Of a stretch of DNA of 64,000 nt, positions 1-10,389 are shown one piece after another. Both the position numbers and the translations under genes were made by a program. Positions within the stretch are counted from its first letter, which is position 1, and each line of letters begins with the position of its first letter. The stretch lies in contig NC_057818.1 in assembly GCF_910594005.1 (NCBI RefSeq), positions 59,532,001 to 59,596,000 of the forward strand. Direction: 5' to 3'. The notes below the pieces were generated by a model, which was given only the letters and a program-made list of their open reading frames with translations, searched no databases and was not told the origin of the DNA. This DNA is from Cervus elaphus. Its lineage: Eukaryota > Chordata > Mammalia > Artiodactyla > Cervidae.

Positions 1-958
1 GTGGAGAACAGAGAGAAGCAACATTAAAGAAGTCAAGAGTATTTTCAAGAAAACTATAACAATTTTGGCAAAAAATACTGGACATTGACATGTGAGTGAA
101 AATAATAGTAACAGAAAAGAGTAGAGCCCTTGGGATATAAGGAGAGTGAGACCAAACTTGCTGATGAATTAAATTTGTGGTGTGAGTGAAAAGAGGAACA
201 AAAAGTGATGTGAATATAAGGTAGGTATCAGATCTCTGAGTGCAGAAAAGAAGTATCAGGTGACTATATGAGGATGAGGGAAGGTTTGGTCAGCAGACAG
301 AAATTTGGGGGTCATCAGCAAATAAATGGTATTGTTAAGGCCAAGAAATTTAATGAATTTACACTGGTTAGCAAATGACAGAAACAGGCAAAGATGAAGC
401 TTCATGCTTTTCAACTCTGAAGACTTTAGGAGGTGCCCAGAGTATGGAGAAGGTCCATTCATCAGGCACAAACAATGACTACAAAGGAAAGATGCCAAGT
501 TAAGTCTTGAACAAACATCTGGGGTAAGCAGTTTAGAATAAAGGATCCTCAGCTTTTAACTTAAAGTGTAGTTACCCTATCTCACTGATCCTTTCTTGTC
601 TAATTAATTCTGCAGGCAATAGACAATGAACCTTCCCAACACTCTAATATCACATTTACAGATCACCACTGTGGTCAATATTTCCACATTCTGGCTTGCT
701 CTGATACATTCTCACATGGCCCACAGAAAGCCACCGGCACCGGTGCTGCTGTATTAACTAGAAGAATTGTGGCATTATTTGATAAGGTAAAAGAAGCTAA
801 AGGGAATGTGGAGAAAGGAAATGACGCTGCCAAAGAGGAAGGAGGAGGAGGAAGTTTGGATGCTGTAAGGAAACTAATTACTGAACACTGAGTCAATCTG
901 AGAGAGAAAAAGAGGCACATTTTCCTGGAAACAGCATGCAAGAGAGCCTCATCAATGA
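1..958. other. left-edge sequence, no gene recognised
   Basis: No KRAB exon, zinc finger or recognisable repeat was found. At 706-890 the plus strand has an open frame of about 60 codons rich in Lys, Glu and Gly, ending in TGA, that resembles no protein I know. If the gene of the KRAB exons at 1418-2434 has a finger exon, it would lie further left, outside the window. Confidence 0.4.
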
Positions 959-959
959 C

Positions 960-1316
960 TTAGGTGTTTGTAAAGACCTTCAGAGTCCCTTGGACAGCAG
1001 GGAAATCAAACCAGTCCATCCTAAAGCAAATTAAACCTGAAGTCACTGGAAGGGCTGATGCAGAAGCTGAAGCTCCAGTACTCTGGCCACCTGATACGAA
1101 GAACTGACTCATTGGAGAAGACCCTGATGCTGGGAAAGATTGAGGGCAGGACAAGGGGGCGACAGAGGATGAGATGGTTGGAGGGCATCACAGACTCAAC
1201 AGACATGAGTTTGTTTTCACTCTGGGAGACAGTGAAGGACAGGAAAGACTGGCATGCTGCAGTTCATGGGGTTGTAGAGAGTCAGACATGACTTAGTGAC
1301 TAAACAACAACAACCT
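960..1316 (+). mobile_element. BovB (RTE-class LINE) 3' fragment
   Basis: The plus strand encodes a stretch with the motifs KLQYSGHLIRR, DSLEKTLMLGKIEG and RQRMRWLEGITDS, typical of the C-terminal end of the BovB reverse-transcriptase protein. It is followed by the usual tail ending in a run of CAA triplets at about 1304-1313. Only the 3' end is present, and the frame is short and broken. Confidence 0.85.
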
Positions 1317-1417
1317 TCAGAGTTTTAGCCTTGCTAAACACATTCAGAAGGGTCAACCTTTCACGTCCAACTACTTTTAAGGTCTCCCATCTTGCGGCTT
1401 CTCAGCTGCTTACTTAC

Positions 1418-1513
1418 CTGAAAAGTACTGATGCTGCATTTCATCTTCTACTTTCCATGGCTCTTCTCCGGGCTCGAAGTTAAGGATCACATCTGGTTTG
1501 GTAGCTTGATAGC
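1418..1513 (-). pseudogene. KRAB-B exon, intact, orphaned
   Basis: This 96-bp exon is preceded by an acceptor (CCCATGAACAG) and followed by a consensus donor (GTAAGTAAG). It has the phase-1 boundaries shared by every KRAB-B exon here. Its coding potential is intact although its KRAB-A partner is wrecked. Confidence 0.85.
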
Positions 1514-1887
1514 CTGTTCATGGGAAATGACAAAGACCTGGATGCTTACAATTGTATTTGGTGGGGGATGTCTGGGAAGAGCACAAAATGTTTCTGGAAT
1601 GGACACACTCTCATCTTGGCAGATTAAAGATCTAATAAAGATGAAAGCCCATTAAGTTCTGATGGGAACAGAAGGACTGAAAATCTATTGTCTATAAACT
1701 CAACTCCAGTATCTTGAGGCTCTTTGGATGTTAGGGCAACTAAAAAAGGAAAGGCTATTGGCTGTGTTCTGAATGACACAGGGCAATCATTAACTAGTGT
1801 CACAGGTTACTAGAATTCTCCAGTAACACATCCTGATGTTGGCTCTTCTAAGCAGAACCTAGTGGCTGCTACTCCCCCCAGGTGAAG

Positions 1888-2103
1888 AAGTAGAAGTGAA
1901 GTAGGTCGGTCGTGTCCAACTCTTTACGACCCCATGGACTGTAGCCTTCCAGGCTCCTCTGTCCATCGAATTTTCCAGGCAAGAGTACTGGAGTGGGTTG
2001 CCATTTCCTTCTCCAGGGGATATTCCCAACCCAGGAATTGAACCTAGGTCTCTGCCATTGCAGGCAGATGCTTTACCATCTGAGACACCAGGGAAGCCCG
2101 CTT
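1888..2103 (-). mobile_element. Bov-tA-type SINE inside the KRAB-A exon
   Basis: A tRNA-derived ruminant SINE in reverse orientation; its head (GGGCTTCCCTGG on the minus strand) is at the right end. The 11-bp direct repeat CCCAGGTGAAG occurs at 1877-1887 and 2104-2114. It is a duplication of KRAB coding sequence (Phe-Thr-Trp region), which proves insertion into the exon. Confidence 0.9.
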
Positions 2104-2140
2104 CCCAGGTGAAGTCCATGGAAATATCCTCAAATGACAC

Positions 2141-2417
2141 TGCTGCTGCTGCTGCTAAGTCACTTCAGTCGTGTGCGACTCTGTGAGACCCCACAGACGG
2201 CAGGCCACCAGGCTCCCCTATCCCTGGGATTCTCCAGGCAAGAATACTGCAGTGGGTTGCCATTTCCTTCTCCAATGCATGAAAGTGAAACGTGAAAGTG
2301 ACGTCGCTCTATCGTGTCTGACTCTCAGTGACCCCATGGACCACAGCCCACCAGGCTCCTCCGTCCATGGGATTTTCCAGGCAAGAGTAACGGAGTGGGG
2401 TGCCACTGCCTTCTCCG
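2141..2417 (-). mobile_element. BovA2-type SINE at the KRAB-A acceptor side
   Basis: Two tandem A monomers of the ruminant BovA2 type, with a TGC-triplet microsatellite at the left end. It is flanked by an 11-bp direct repeat (TCAAATGACAC at 2130-2140, TCAAATAACAC at 2418-2428; one mismatch). The duplicated bases are the start of the KRAB-A coding exon. Confidence 0.88.
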
Positions 2418-2478
2418 TCAAATAACACCAGTCCCTATTAATTATCACACATTCTTCTTCCAGTGTGTGGTGATCATT

Positions 2479-2699
2479 GTGAATGTGTATGTGTGCTCAA
2501 TTGTATCTGACTCTTTGTGATCCCATGGACTACAGCCTGCCAGGCTCCTCTGTGCATGGAATTTTTCCAGGCAAGAATACTGGAGTGGGTTGCCATTTCC
2601 TCCTCCAGGGGATCTTCCCAACCTAGGAATTGAACCCATGTCTCTTGGGCCTCCTGCATTGGCAGGTGGATTCTTTCCCATGGCACCACCTGGGAAGCC
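2479..2699 (-). mobile_element. Bov-tA-type SINE with 13-bp target duplication
   Basis: A reverse-oriented Bov-tA copy flanked by a perfect direct repeat, TGTGGTGATCATT, at 2466-2478 and 2700-2712. It lies in the intron just upstream (on the minus strand) of the broken KRAB-A exon. Confidence 0.9.
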
Positions 2700-2712
2700 T
2701 GTGGTGATCATT

Positions 2713-3890
2713 ACTAATGAGCAAAAGACCTACAGGTGGCTGTTTTCACCATAAGTTACCAAGGCGCTCTCTCTCTGGGTAACAGTTTTCATCAGTTACT
2801 ATGAAAAGAAGTAAAATGCCCTTATACTGATTTTGCAATTGAACACTTAATTATCAACTAGTCTAGTAAATCAGAAGTTTCTCAAAAGCATATTCACTAT
2901 ATTTTACAGGTAAAATATCCCTAAAACAGGGATATAAAATGTCTCTATAAAACATCTCAGACAACTATTTAAAAGGTGAAGAACTAAGTGCTAACATATA
3001 AACACAGCAAAAATCTGCCCTCAAGGAGCTTTTGGACACTTTTCAACAGACAGAACAAATAACAGAATCAGATATGAAATGACTACACATACAGGAATTA
3101 TCAACACAAGATAATATGAATGTTTAAGATAAAGGTTTACTGTATTGAGAAACAGGATATCTAAAATATGTAGAAAGGATATTATTAAAACGACCATTTA
3201 GATGTACATAAACCAGCAGAAAAATTTAAAAATAAAGTTCAGTCAGTTTTCATTATTCATGGATTTAACCGTGAATTCACCTGACTGCTAAAATTTCTTT
3301 TTAACCCAAAATCAATAATCACAGCACTTTCAGGAACATCTGCAGACACGCATAGCCAATAATTTGAGCAACAAATAACTTGAGTCACCCGATGTGCATG
3401 ATCCCGGCTGAGCCTGAACAAAATGCTGCTGTCTTATTTCAGTTCTCCTAACGCAAACAAGCGTCCTTTTCACGGTCTGCTTAGTGTTTTGTGTTTCATA
3501 TTTTTAATCTTTTTCTTGGTAATTCTGCTGATTAAAATGGACTGTAGCCCACCAGGATCCTCTGCCCATGGAATTTTATATGTGGATATATTAATCTATT
3601 CAATTTCAGAACAGATACAAACGTTATGTTTGGTAGTATTTCCAGCAGCAAAAATCTCATGTTCCATTAGGAGAGAGTTCTTTTCCAGTGCTGACAATTT
3701 GATTCATATGTTTCAAGAGCATTCCACAGTGTTCATGTCTAAGAATTAGTACAAGATTCTCTGATTAAAGAAAAAAAATGTTAATGTACTTAGATCATAA
3801 TTACTTTAGATAACTGCTTCACTGGGAACATGCTGTTCCAAATTTATTGAAGGGGTAGGCAGGAATTTACTGAAGTGCAAACTCTCTGAA
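2713..3890. other. AT-rich sequence, no gene supported
   Basis: The sequence is AT-rich without recognisable exons. One 108-codon open frame (3423-3749) contains a short Bov-tA-like stretch and shows no protein family, so I do not call it a gene. Confidence 0.4.
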
Positions 3891-3894
3891 ATCT

Positions 3895-4035
3895 AATGTT
3901 TTTGGGGTAGGCAATATCAGGGCAAACCCCAAAGATGTTCATGTCCCAATTTCCAGAATCTGGAAATCTGTTACATTGTATGGTGAAGAGGAATTAAGGC
4001 AGAAGATGGCATTAAGCCATTTTAGGGCCAAATAA
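3895..4035 (+). mobile_element. MaLR/MLT1-like LTR fragment
   Basis: It shares the 'cccaaagatgtt...' start and following text with MLT1-type mammalian LTRs (compare the fuller copy at 4280-4765). It is old, short and truncated. Confidence 0.5.
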
Positions 4036-4279
4036 ATTGTTTCTAGAGTTTTAAGGTTCACAGAGAGAAACTGTGCCCCAGGGCAGATTATACCCAGAGG
4101 CTCACCAATATTAGCTTTAGAAGGTGAGATTTCGCACTCCTGAGTGGATCCGTTTTAGGTGAGATTTTGGACTCTGAGTTGGTCCTGTAACAGGCTGAGA
4201 CACTTGGAGATGGTGGGATAGGGTGAATCCATTTTACACGTGGGATGGACACGAACCATTGGGTGCCAAAGGGTAGCCT

Positions 4280-4765
4280 TTGATAGGCAGCATAATGGCC
4301 TCCCAAAGATGTCTACATCCTTATATCCAGGACTTGTGAATAGGCTGTATTATAAAGCAAAGGGGACACAGTTAGTAGATGGAGTTAAAGATGCTAATTA
4401 ACTGATTTTAAGATAGGAGATTATTTTGAATTTTCTGGGTGGGCCCAATGTAATCACAAGGGTCCTTAAGTATGGAAGGAGGAGGCAGAAAAATGAGATG
4501 GAAGAGTTGATCAGTCATCACTGGCCTTAAGGAAGGAAAGGGGCCAAAAGTCACGGAATCTGGGGAGCTTCTAGAAGCTGGGAAGACAAAGAAACCGAGT
4601 CTGCTCTAGAACCTCCATAAAGAAATGTGACCCTGCAACAACCTTGTTTTTAAGCCCAGAGAGATGCATTTTGGATTTCAGATCTCTGGACTAATACACT
4701 GTGCTATTCTGAAACACTGAGTTTGTGAAAACTGGTTACAGCAGCCACAAGAAACTAATACAGCT
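4280..4765 (+). mobile_element. MLT1-type MaLR LTR
   Basis: It carries the diagnostic order of an MLT1 LTR: a gcctcccaaagatgtc-like start, gggtgggcccaatgtaatcacaa in the middle (4439-4461), a cttctagaagctggga block, and an ending in gaaactaatacag. It is an ancient eutherian solo LTR in plus orientation. Confidence 0.8.
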
Positions 4766-5249
4766 GTTCTTTTACATTCATTATATTCTGAGGTTTTCAC
4801 TCCATAGTGCAATTCCTGACGTCTAAGATTTCCTTTACTTAGAGCAGTCTCTCCCCATTTCCCAAGGTAAAACTGTGATACACAACTTAGTTTGAGGATA
4901 CAATTTCCTTTTTTTTTTTATGGCTTTCAGGGGATTTCTCTTTTCTATGCATTCTTCCACATTTTATAAATGTTTTTTCCACTTTCAGCACCTCTAAGGT
5001 TGTCTTTCTATGCTTCTCTGACAAGTGAGAAGGTATAATTGATCACTGAAGACCATCCCACTCTTTCCTAAGGTTTCGGTCCCGTGGGAACTCTTTGAAA
5101 CCCACTGGGATACCACCTCTGGGAAATGGGTTCCCCACGAGAACTACATTTCTGCTCCATGTGATCTCATTGATATTTACTAAGTCTAACTTTTCATAGA
5201 CATGTTCTCCACGACCACTGCATCCACGGCATTTTTGTCCTGACATCAA

Positions 5250-5376
5250 CTTTTTTCTTTTTTTGGCTGCACCCCACAACAGCCTGTGGGATCTTAGTTC
5301 CTCAGCCAGGGATCGAACCTGCACCTCTTGCACTGGAAGCTTGGAGTCTTAACCACTGAACCACGAGGGAAGTCCG
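5250..5376 (-). mobile_element. CHR-type tRNA-derived SINE
   Basis: In minus orientation: a head GGACTTCCCTCGTGGTTCAG at the right end, a tRNA-like B-box region (GGTTCGATCCC) and a T-rich left end. This family is typical of cetartiodactyls. Confidence 0.75.
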
Positions 5377-5637
5377 GCATTTCTGCCCTAAGTGAGCACT
5401 GATACATAATGAGTGTGGGGAAGATTCTGGCTCAAGGCTTTCCCCCATCTCTGATACCCGAGGATTTTTCTTGCTATGCGGTATCTGTAACATATAAGAC
5501 ACAATTTGTTACTGAAGGGGTGGTCACATTCAGTGCATTTCCGAGGCTTATTCCCTGGGTAAACCCCCGATTATCTACTGAGGCCTGACTTCTTAGAAAA
5601 GGCTGGGCCATAATCACCGTTTCTGCCCCTTAGCAGC

Positions 5638-6814
5638 TCACTGTTTACTAAGGACTGGGTTCCCGAAGACACCATCTCCGCAGGCACTGTGTTCACAGGG
5701 CTTTGCTCCTGTAACGAGTTTGCTCAGGCATAAAGAGCTATGACGCCTGGAGGAGGGCTTCTTCAGCTCTGGGGAATCTACAGCTTTCTCTCTCCAGTGA
5801 GTCTTCTTATGTTTGATGAGAACATGTGGGCCAACTTTGCCGCATTCACTGCAGCTGTACGGTCTCTCTCTGGTGTGAGTTTGCTGGTGCTGAATGAGCT
5901 TTGCCTTACTTCGGAAGGCCTTTTTGCAGTCACTGCACTCATACGGTTTCTCTCCTGTGTGAATTCTCTGATGCTTGGTCAGGTCAGACTTAAAAAAGAA
6001 GATTCTTTTGCATTTGCGGCACTCATAGGGCTTCTCTCCTGTGTGGGGTCTCTGATGGGCAATGAGATAAGCCTTTTGGGAAAAGGCCTTCCCACACACA
6101 CGGCAGCCATATAGTTTCTCTCCGGTGTGAGAGCGCTGATGTCTCTTGAGCCAGCACCTCTGGCTGAAGGCTTTTCCACACTCACCACATCCCGCAGGGT
6201 TTCTCTCCTGTGTGACTTCTCTGGTGGACCATGAGCTGCGACCTTCTGGAAAAGGCTTTCCTGCATTCATTACATTCATGGGGCTTCTCTCCCGTATGAG
6301 TTCTCTGATGTTCAGTGAGCTGAATCTTCATGAATGCTTTCCCACATGTGCTGCATCTGTGGGGGCTTCTCTCCCCTTTCAGTTGTCTGATGTCTAATGA
6401 GCTGTGCCTTCCTGGAGAATGCCTTCCCACACTCACTGCATGCATATGGCTTCTTTCCTGAATAAGTTTTCTGATGGCCACTGAGTGGTGATTTAGTGCT
6501 ACTGGGTTTCACACAACCATAGTATCTGATTCCACTAAGAGTTTTATTATCCTGGAGGCAGACAGATGATTTCCCATACCCACTGAACCCATCAGAATCC
6601 TTTCCTGAGTATCTTCTATTCCCAAAAACTAAACCTAACAGTGACTTCAGACTTTTACAGTGTGAGCCAATCTTATTGTGTCTTTGTGTTAAAGGAACAA
6701 GGCTTTTGCATAAATTAAAATTATTTGCATAACTTTGTGGACATTTTTCCAAAGTTATAATCCTGTTTTGGTTTTTTGGGTGCCACTGCATAGGATCAAT
6801 CTCCCACATTTCTT
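5638..6814 (-). pseudogene. zinc-finger exon of the ZNF577-like gene (two frameshifts)
   Basis: The acceptor TTCCTAG lies just right of 6814 and the exon opens with E-E-M-W-E-I-D. A non-finger spacer runs to about 6450. Then come eight C2H2 modules spread over three frames: CSECGKAFSRKAQL, CSTCGKAFMKIQL (one residue short), CNECRKAFSRRSQL, CGECGKAFSQRCWL, CRVCGKAFSQKAYL, CRKCKRIFFFKSDL, CSDCKKAFRSKAKL, and a shortened CSECGKVGPHVL. The first module lacks its final His. The last frame ends with TAA at 5638-5640. Confidence 0.85.
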
Positions 6815-6997
6815 CTAGGAAAAAGAACAATGAAAACATCTATGATAATTCTAGGGGGCGAATGGAGTATAAAAATGCCATGGTTTGAGTTAGCTCTTAT
6901 AAGATCTCAGTCTAAGAGAAACGTCTACATGGAAGTGTATCCTATGCTCTGTGAAAAAAATGACAGTATTATAAAACAAAATTAAACAGGAACAGCA

Positions 6998-7211
6998 GTT
7001 AGTTAGTGTTAGTCACTCTGTCGTGTCCAACTCTTGTGACTCCATGGACTGTAGCCCGCCAGGCTCCTGTGTCCATGGAATTCTCTAGACAAGAATACTG
7101 GAGTGGGTAGCCACTTCCTTCTTTAGGGGCTCTTCCTGACCCAGGACTCGAACCCAGGTCTCCTGCATTGCAGGCAGATTCTTTACCATCTGAGCCACCA
7201 GGGAAGTCCAA
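6998..7211 (-). mobile_element. Bov-tA-type SINE
   Basis: A full-length-looking reverse Bov-tA copy: 'gtcgtgtccaactctt' near the left and 'accagggaagtcc' at the right end. It lies in the intron between the KRAB-B and finger exons of the ZNF577-like gene. Confidence 0.85.
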
Positions 7212-7239
7212 AAGAAGGCACCTGGAATCCATACAGAAT

Positions 7240-7375
7240 GCCTTTTCAATTTTTTTTTGAGGTTGGGGGGGGGGGCATGTCCTATGCCATGTGGGACCTC
7301 AGTTCCCTGACCAGGGATCGAACCTGTGACCCCTGCAGAGGAAGCATTGAGCCTTAACCACTGGACTACCACAGA
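7240..7375 (-). mobile_element. CHR-type SINE
   Basis: Reverse orientation: poly-T and a G-run at the left (7245-7276), a ggaacctcagttccctgacc-like core, and 'ggactaccacagaaat' at the right. Confidence 0.65.
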
Positions 7376-7499
7376 AATAACAGAGCCAAACAGGGAAGAC
7401 TCAAGGTAACTGAAAGGCAGAGCAATATGGTAGAACCTAAACAAAACACATGGGGAGGAAAAGGATTCACCAAGAGGAAAAATGATCTCATTCATGAAA

Positions 7500-8400
7500 C
7501 TGAAGGAAAAGGGATTTCACAGGATAATTACTTTGGATGCAGGTAAAATGCAGCATGAGAGGGCAGATTAGACTATAGAAAGAGAGTTTTCAACCCAGGA
7601 ATATCTGTCAGACAGCTTAAATCTTCCCTATGTGTGAACATACACTCTGAGGGTGAAGACAGTATCTGGGAGAAAAGAGGATTCTGGTCTCACACACCGG
7701 AAGTAGAGCATTACAGGCCAGCGGCCCTGGTGGCTGGCAACATGCAGAGGGTTAGAGTGTAGGTCAGACATTAGCAGGAGTCAACCTGGGACCCTCCAGC
7801 AGAGAACAGAAAGCTGAGGCCCTGAGACTGAGTCAAACTTTTAACAGAAGATTAACAACAAAAACCATAACCTGAAAGTTGGGGAAGCAGAGGGTCAATC
7901 AGTAGACAGAGGTCCCCTGGGAGACAAGGTGTGCGTGGTTTTCAGATGAATGAAGGTGAGGTGGGTTGTCAGGGAGGGAGAACAGCTCTGTCAAAAGGGG
8001 AGGTGATACTGCAGAGGCAGGGAGCAGTGCTAAGCGCAAAGCGATCTGTATGGGTGGTGAGAGCGACCTCATAGTGAGGAAGGTGGAGGACAGGAAGTGA
8101 GCCCCTGCAGACAAAGCAAAGGACAAGGCATGAGGGAGCGTGCTGGGAGGCACGGAACCAGCTTAAGACCTCCAGGTCTTGGATGACACAGACCACAGTA
8201 AGATCCAGAAAACTGTAAAAAAGAAGACATCATCCTTGAATAGCAGGCAAAGAAGAAGAGCCCTAATAAAAACATGCAGAAAGGTGTTAGGCTATTGGGC
8301 CACCAACTGGTATCAGGGAAGTTCTCTAGATAACACTTCAGGAGTGTCAACCTGTCACTGACTAACTGAATTTTCATGTCGTTTCTTCCCACCTTCTTGG
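7500..8400 (-). other. intron of the ZNF577-like gene
   Basis: Purine-rich intronic sequence between the finger exon and KRAB-B. No exon, SINE or RNA gene was recognised. Confidence 0.4.
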
Positions 8401-8415
8401 TTTGTGCTTACTCAC

Positions 8416-8511
8416 CTGGGCAGGTTGGACTCAGGGCTGCTCCCTTGACCTTCCACGGGGGTCGTCCTTGTTCCAACTGAAAGAGTGAATCTGGTTTGGG
8501 AGCCTGATATC
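8416..8511 (-). CDS. KRAB-B exon of the ZNF577-like gene
   Basis: 96 bp with acceptor CCCATTTACAG and donor GTGAGT. It encodes GYQAPKPDSLFQLEQGRPPW and a short tail ending in P-T-C-P-G. Entry and exit are both phase 1, so it joins both neighbours in frame. Confidence 0.88.
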
Positions 8512-9252
8512 CTGTAAATGGGAAATCACGGGATGGCTGGTGCTGAGCATTTGAGCCAGGGTGATCTACGAGAACTGTAGAAAAATTGATTTCGGGGACC
8601 ACTTCCTTTGTACTTTGGTAAAGTAAAAACCTTTAACTTGGAAAGGGAGAACATGCATTCTAGGACCTACAGTGCTTTAGTCCCACCCATAAAATACAAC
8701 ATTCCAGGAACCCTATAGATTTCACTGAATGAGGAAGAAAAGGCAACTGACTATAATGCTGTCTGCTGGGCTGCACCCTGCAGTCCTCCAAGCCCCAGAC
8801 TCATCCAAGTTCAAACCACAGAAAAAGAGCCTGGAGTCAGGGACAGAGACGTCAATGGTTTAACGGAGGGAGGAGCTTACTTGTCTGACGCAAAGTCCTG
8901 GAGCAACACCCCACTGTGTGTGGTACGTGGCAGGCAGGACATGGTGGCAGTCTTTGCTGGGATGAGGGGTGCATTACCAGTTACAGGGGAAATTGATGTC
9001 AGGTTGACTCATTGGTTACCAGGGAAACCAGCAGAGGGGCACACCCATCACCACCCCTGTGATAAGCTCTCACAGTGGAGACGTTCTGATCTAAAGCTAG
9101 AATGGGCATTAGCCGGGGCTGGGGTAAGTTTGTAGATGGGGAGGTCAGTCACTTGAGTAGGGTGGGGGTGAAGCAGGCATGGCTTGAGCCAGAGACGGAC
9201 AGAGAGCAGGAGAACCGCCATCCCGCGTGGCCTGAGCACATGCTGCCCTTAC

Positions 9253-9379
9253 CTACTGACACTAGGTTGCAGTAGTTCTCCAACATGACGTCCCAGCACA
9301 GGGCCTTCTGAGATGGGCCCAGGAGCTGCCACTCCTCCTGGCTGAAGCCCACAGCCACATCCTCGAATGACACAGAGCC
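9253..9379 (-). CDS. KRAB-A exon of the ZNF577-like gene
   Basis: 127 bp, the standard KRAB-A exon size, with acceptor TTATTACAG and donor GTAAGG. It encodes GSVSFEDVAVGFSQEEW and LENYCNLVSV. The A box is the part that binds TRIM28/KAP1. It shows no stop or shift. Confidence 0.9.
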
Positions 9380-9489
9380 CTGTAATAACAAATCCCAGCG
9401 CAATTTGCAGTGGAATATGTGATGTGGAAAAAAAGAGTAAGAACATGTTCTTTTATTTTTTTATAAATCAGCAGAGACCTCATTTTTAT

Positions 9490-9610
9490 TTTATTCTTTG
9501 GCCGTACGACACAGCTCATGGGATCTCAGTTCCCTGACCAGGGACTGAACCTGGATCACAGCAGTGAAAGCCTGGAATCCTAACCATTAGACCACCACGG
9601 AAGTCTCAGG
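9490..9610 (-). mobile_element. CHR-type SINE
   Basis: Reverse orientation: 'tctttggccgtacgac' left, 'gatctcagttccctgacc' core, 'gaccaccacggaagtctc' right end. Confidence 0.7.
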
Positions 9611-9689
9611 AACACATTCTGTTTATCTTCCCCATGATAAATCATGTGTGCTGTGGATGTGGCTATTTCACAGAGGATAGACCATGTGT

Positions 9690-10015
9690 CTTTTTAAAAA
9701 AAAATCTGTATTTATTTATTTATTTTTGTGCTGTGTCTTTGTTGCTGCACTGGCTTTTCTCTAGCTGTGGGGGCCACTCCCTAGCTGTGGTGTGTGGGCC
9801 TCTCAGGGTCACGGCTTCCCTTGTTGCAGAGCACAGGCTCTAGGCCAGAGGGCTTTAGCAGTTGCGCCTCCCGGGTTCCAGAGCACATGCTCAGTAGTTG
9901 TGGTGCTCGGGCCTAGCTCTGTAGCAATGTGGGATCTTCCCAGCCCAGGGATTGAACCCGTGTCCCCTGCGTTGGCAGGCAGGTTCTTTACCAATGAGCC
10001 ACCAGGGAAAGCCCG
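9690..10015 (-). mobile_element. long CHR-family tRNA-derived SINE
   Basis: Begins with a 'tttatttatttatttttg' tract, continues with repeated 'gctgtgggggcc'/'gttgcagagcac' blocks, and ends 'gagccaccagggaaagccc'. Reverse orientation. A related long copy is at 47375-47665 and a third at 26655-26935. Confidence 0.7.
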
Positions 10016-10024
10016 TGACTGTGT

Positions 10025-10385
10025 CTTAGTCCACTTGGGTTGCTATAATAAAATACCACAGACTGGGTAGCTTATAAAAACAAATTTATTTCTCACAGTT
10101 GTGGCAGCTGGGAAGTCTGGGATCAAAGGCCATAATGGCCACATTTTAGTGTGGGCCCGCTCCCTGGTTCACAGAGGGCACCTTTTCACTGGGTTCTCAC
10201 AGGGAAGGGCGAGGGATCCCTGTGTATTCTCTCTTATAAGGACACTCATCCCATTTGTGAAGACCTCACCCTCATGACTGACCTACACACCTCCAAATGC
10301 CTCCACCTCCTAATACCATCATCTTTGAAGAGTTAAAATATCAACATACGAACTGTGGGGGCACACAAAACTCAAACCACAGCCC
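10025..10385 (-). mobile_element. MaLR-type LTR (MST/MLT class)
   Basis: Starts 'cttagtccacttgggttgct' and carries the blocks 'ataccacagactgggt', 'tttatttctcacagtt', 'cctcctaataccatcatc' and a terminal 'caaaccacag'. This is the reverse complement of an MST/MLT-type mammalian LTR. Old and diverged. Confidence 0.65.
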
Positions 10386-10389
10386 TGCG

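Larger units (their letters stand above)
1418..2434 (-). pseudogene. KRAB exons of a broken KZFP, KRAB-A split by two SINEs
   Basis: Two KRAB exons read on the minus strand. The KRAB-B exon at 1418-1513 is 96 bp, has AG/GT boundaries and encodes an intact B box (GYQATKPDVILNFEPGEEPW). The KRAB-A exon is in three pieces. Bases 2434-2418 give the acceptor side; 2140-2104 encode SVSFEDISMDFTW; 1887 to about 1796 give the remainder. SINEs occupy 2141-2417 and 1888-2103, each flanked by an 11-bp duplication of exon sequence. The last piece also lacks one base, has TGG changed to TAG, and has lost its GT donor. No zinc-finger exon lies between 1 and 1418, so it is either beyond the left edge or lost. 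The KRAB function of this copy is destroyed. Confidence 0.85.

Noticed and set aside
3423..3749. 108-codon open frame in the left spacer
   Set aside because: It contains a short SINE-like stretch and shows no domain or splice context.
5740..6114. 124-codon plus-strand open frame
   Set aside because: Antisense shadow of the ZNF577-like finger exon.
7140..7200. tRNA-like B-box (GGTTCGA-type) sequences at many sites
   Set aside because: They are the tRNA-derived heads of Bov-tA and CHR SINEs, not functional tRNA genes; no full cloverleaf was found.
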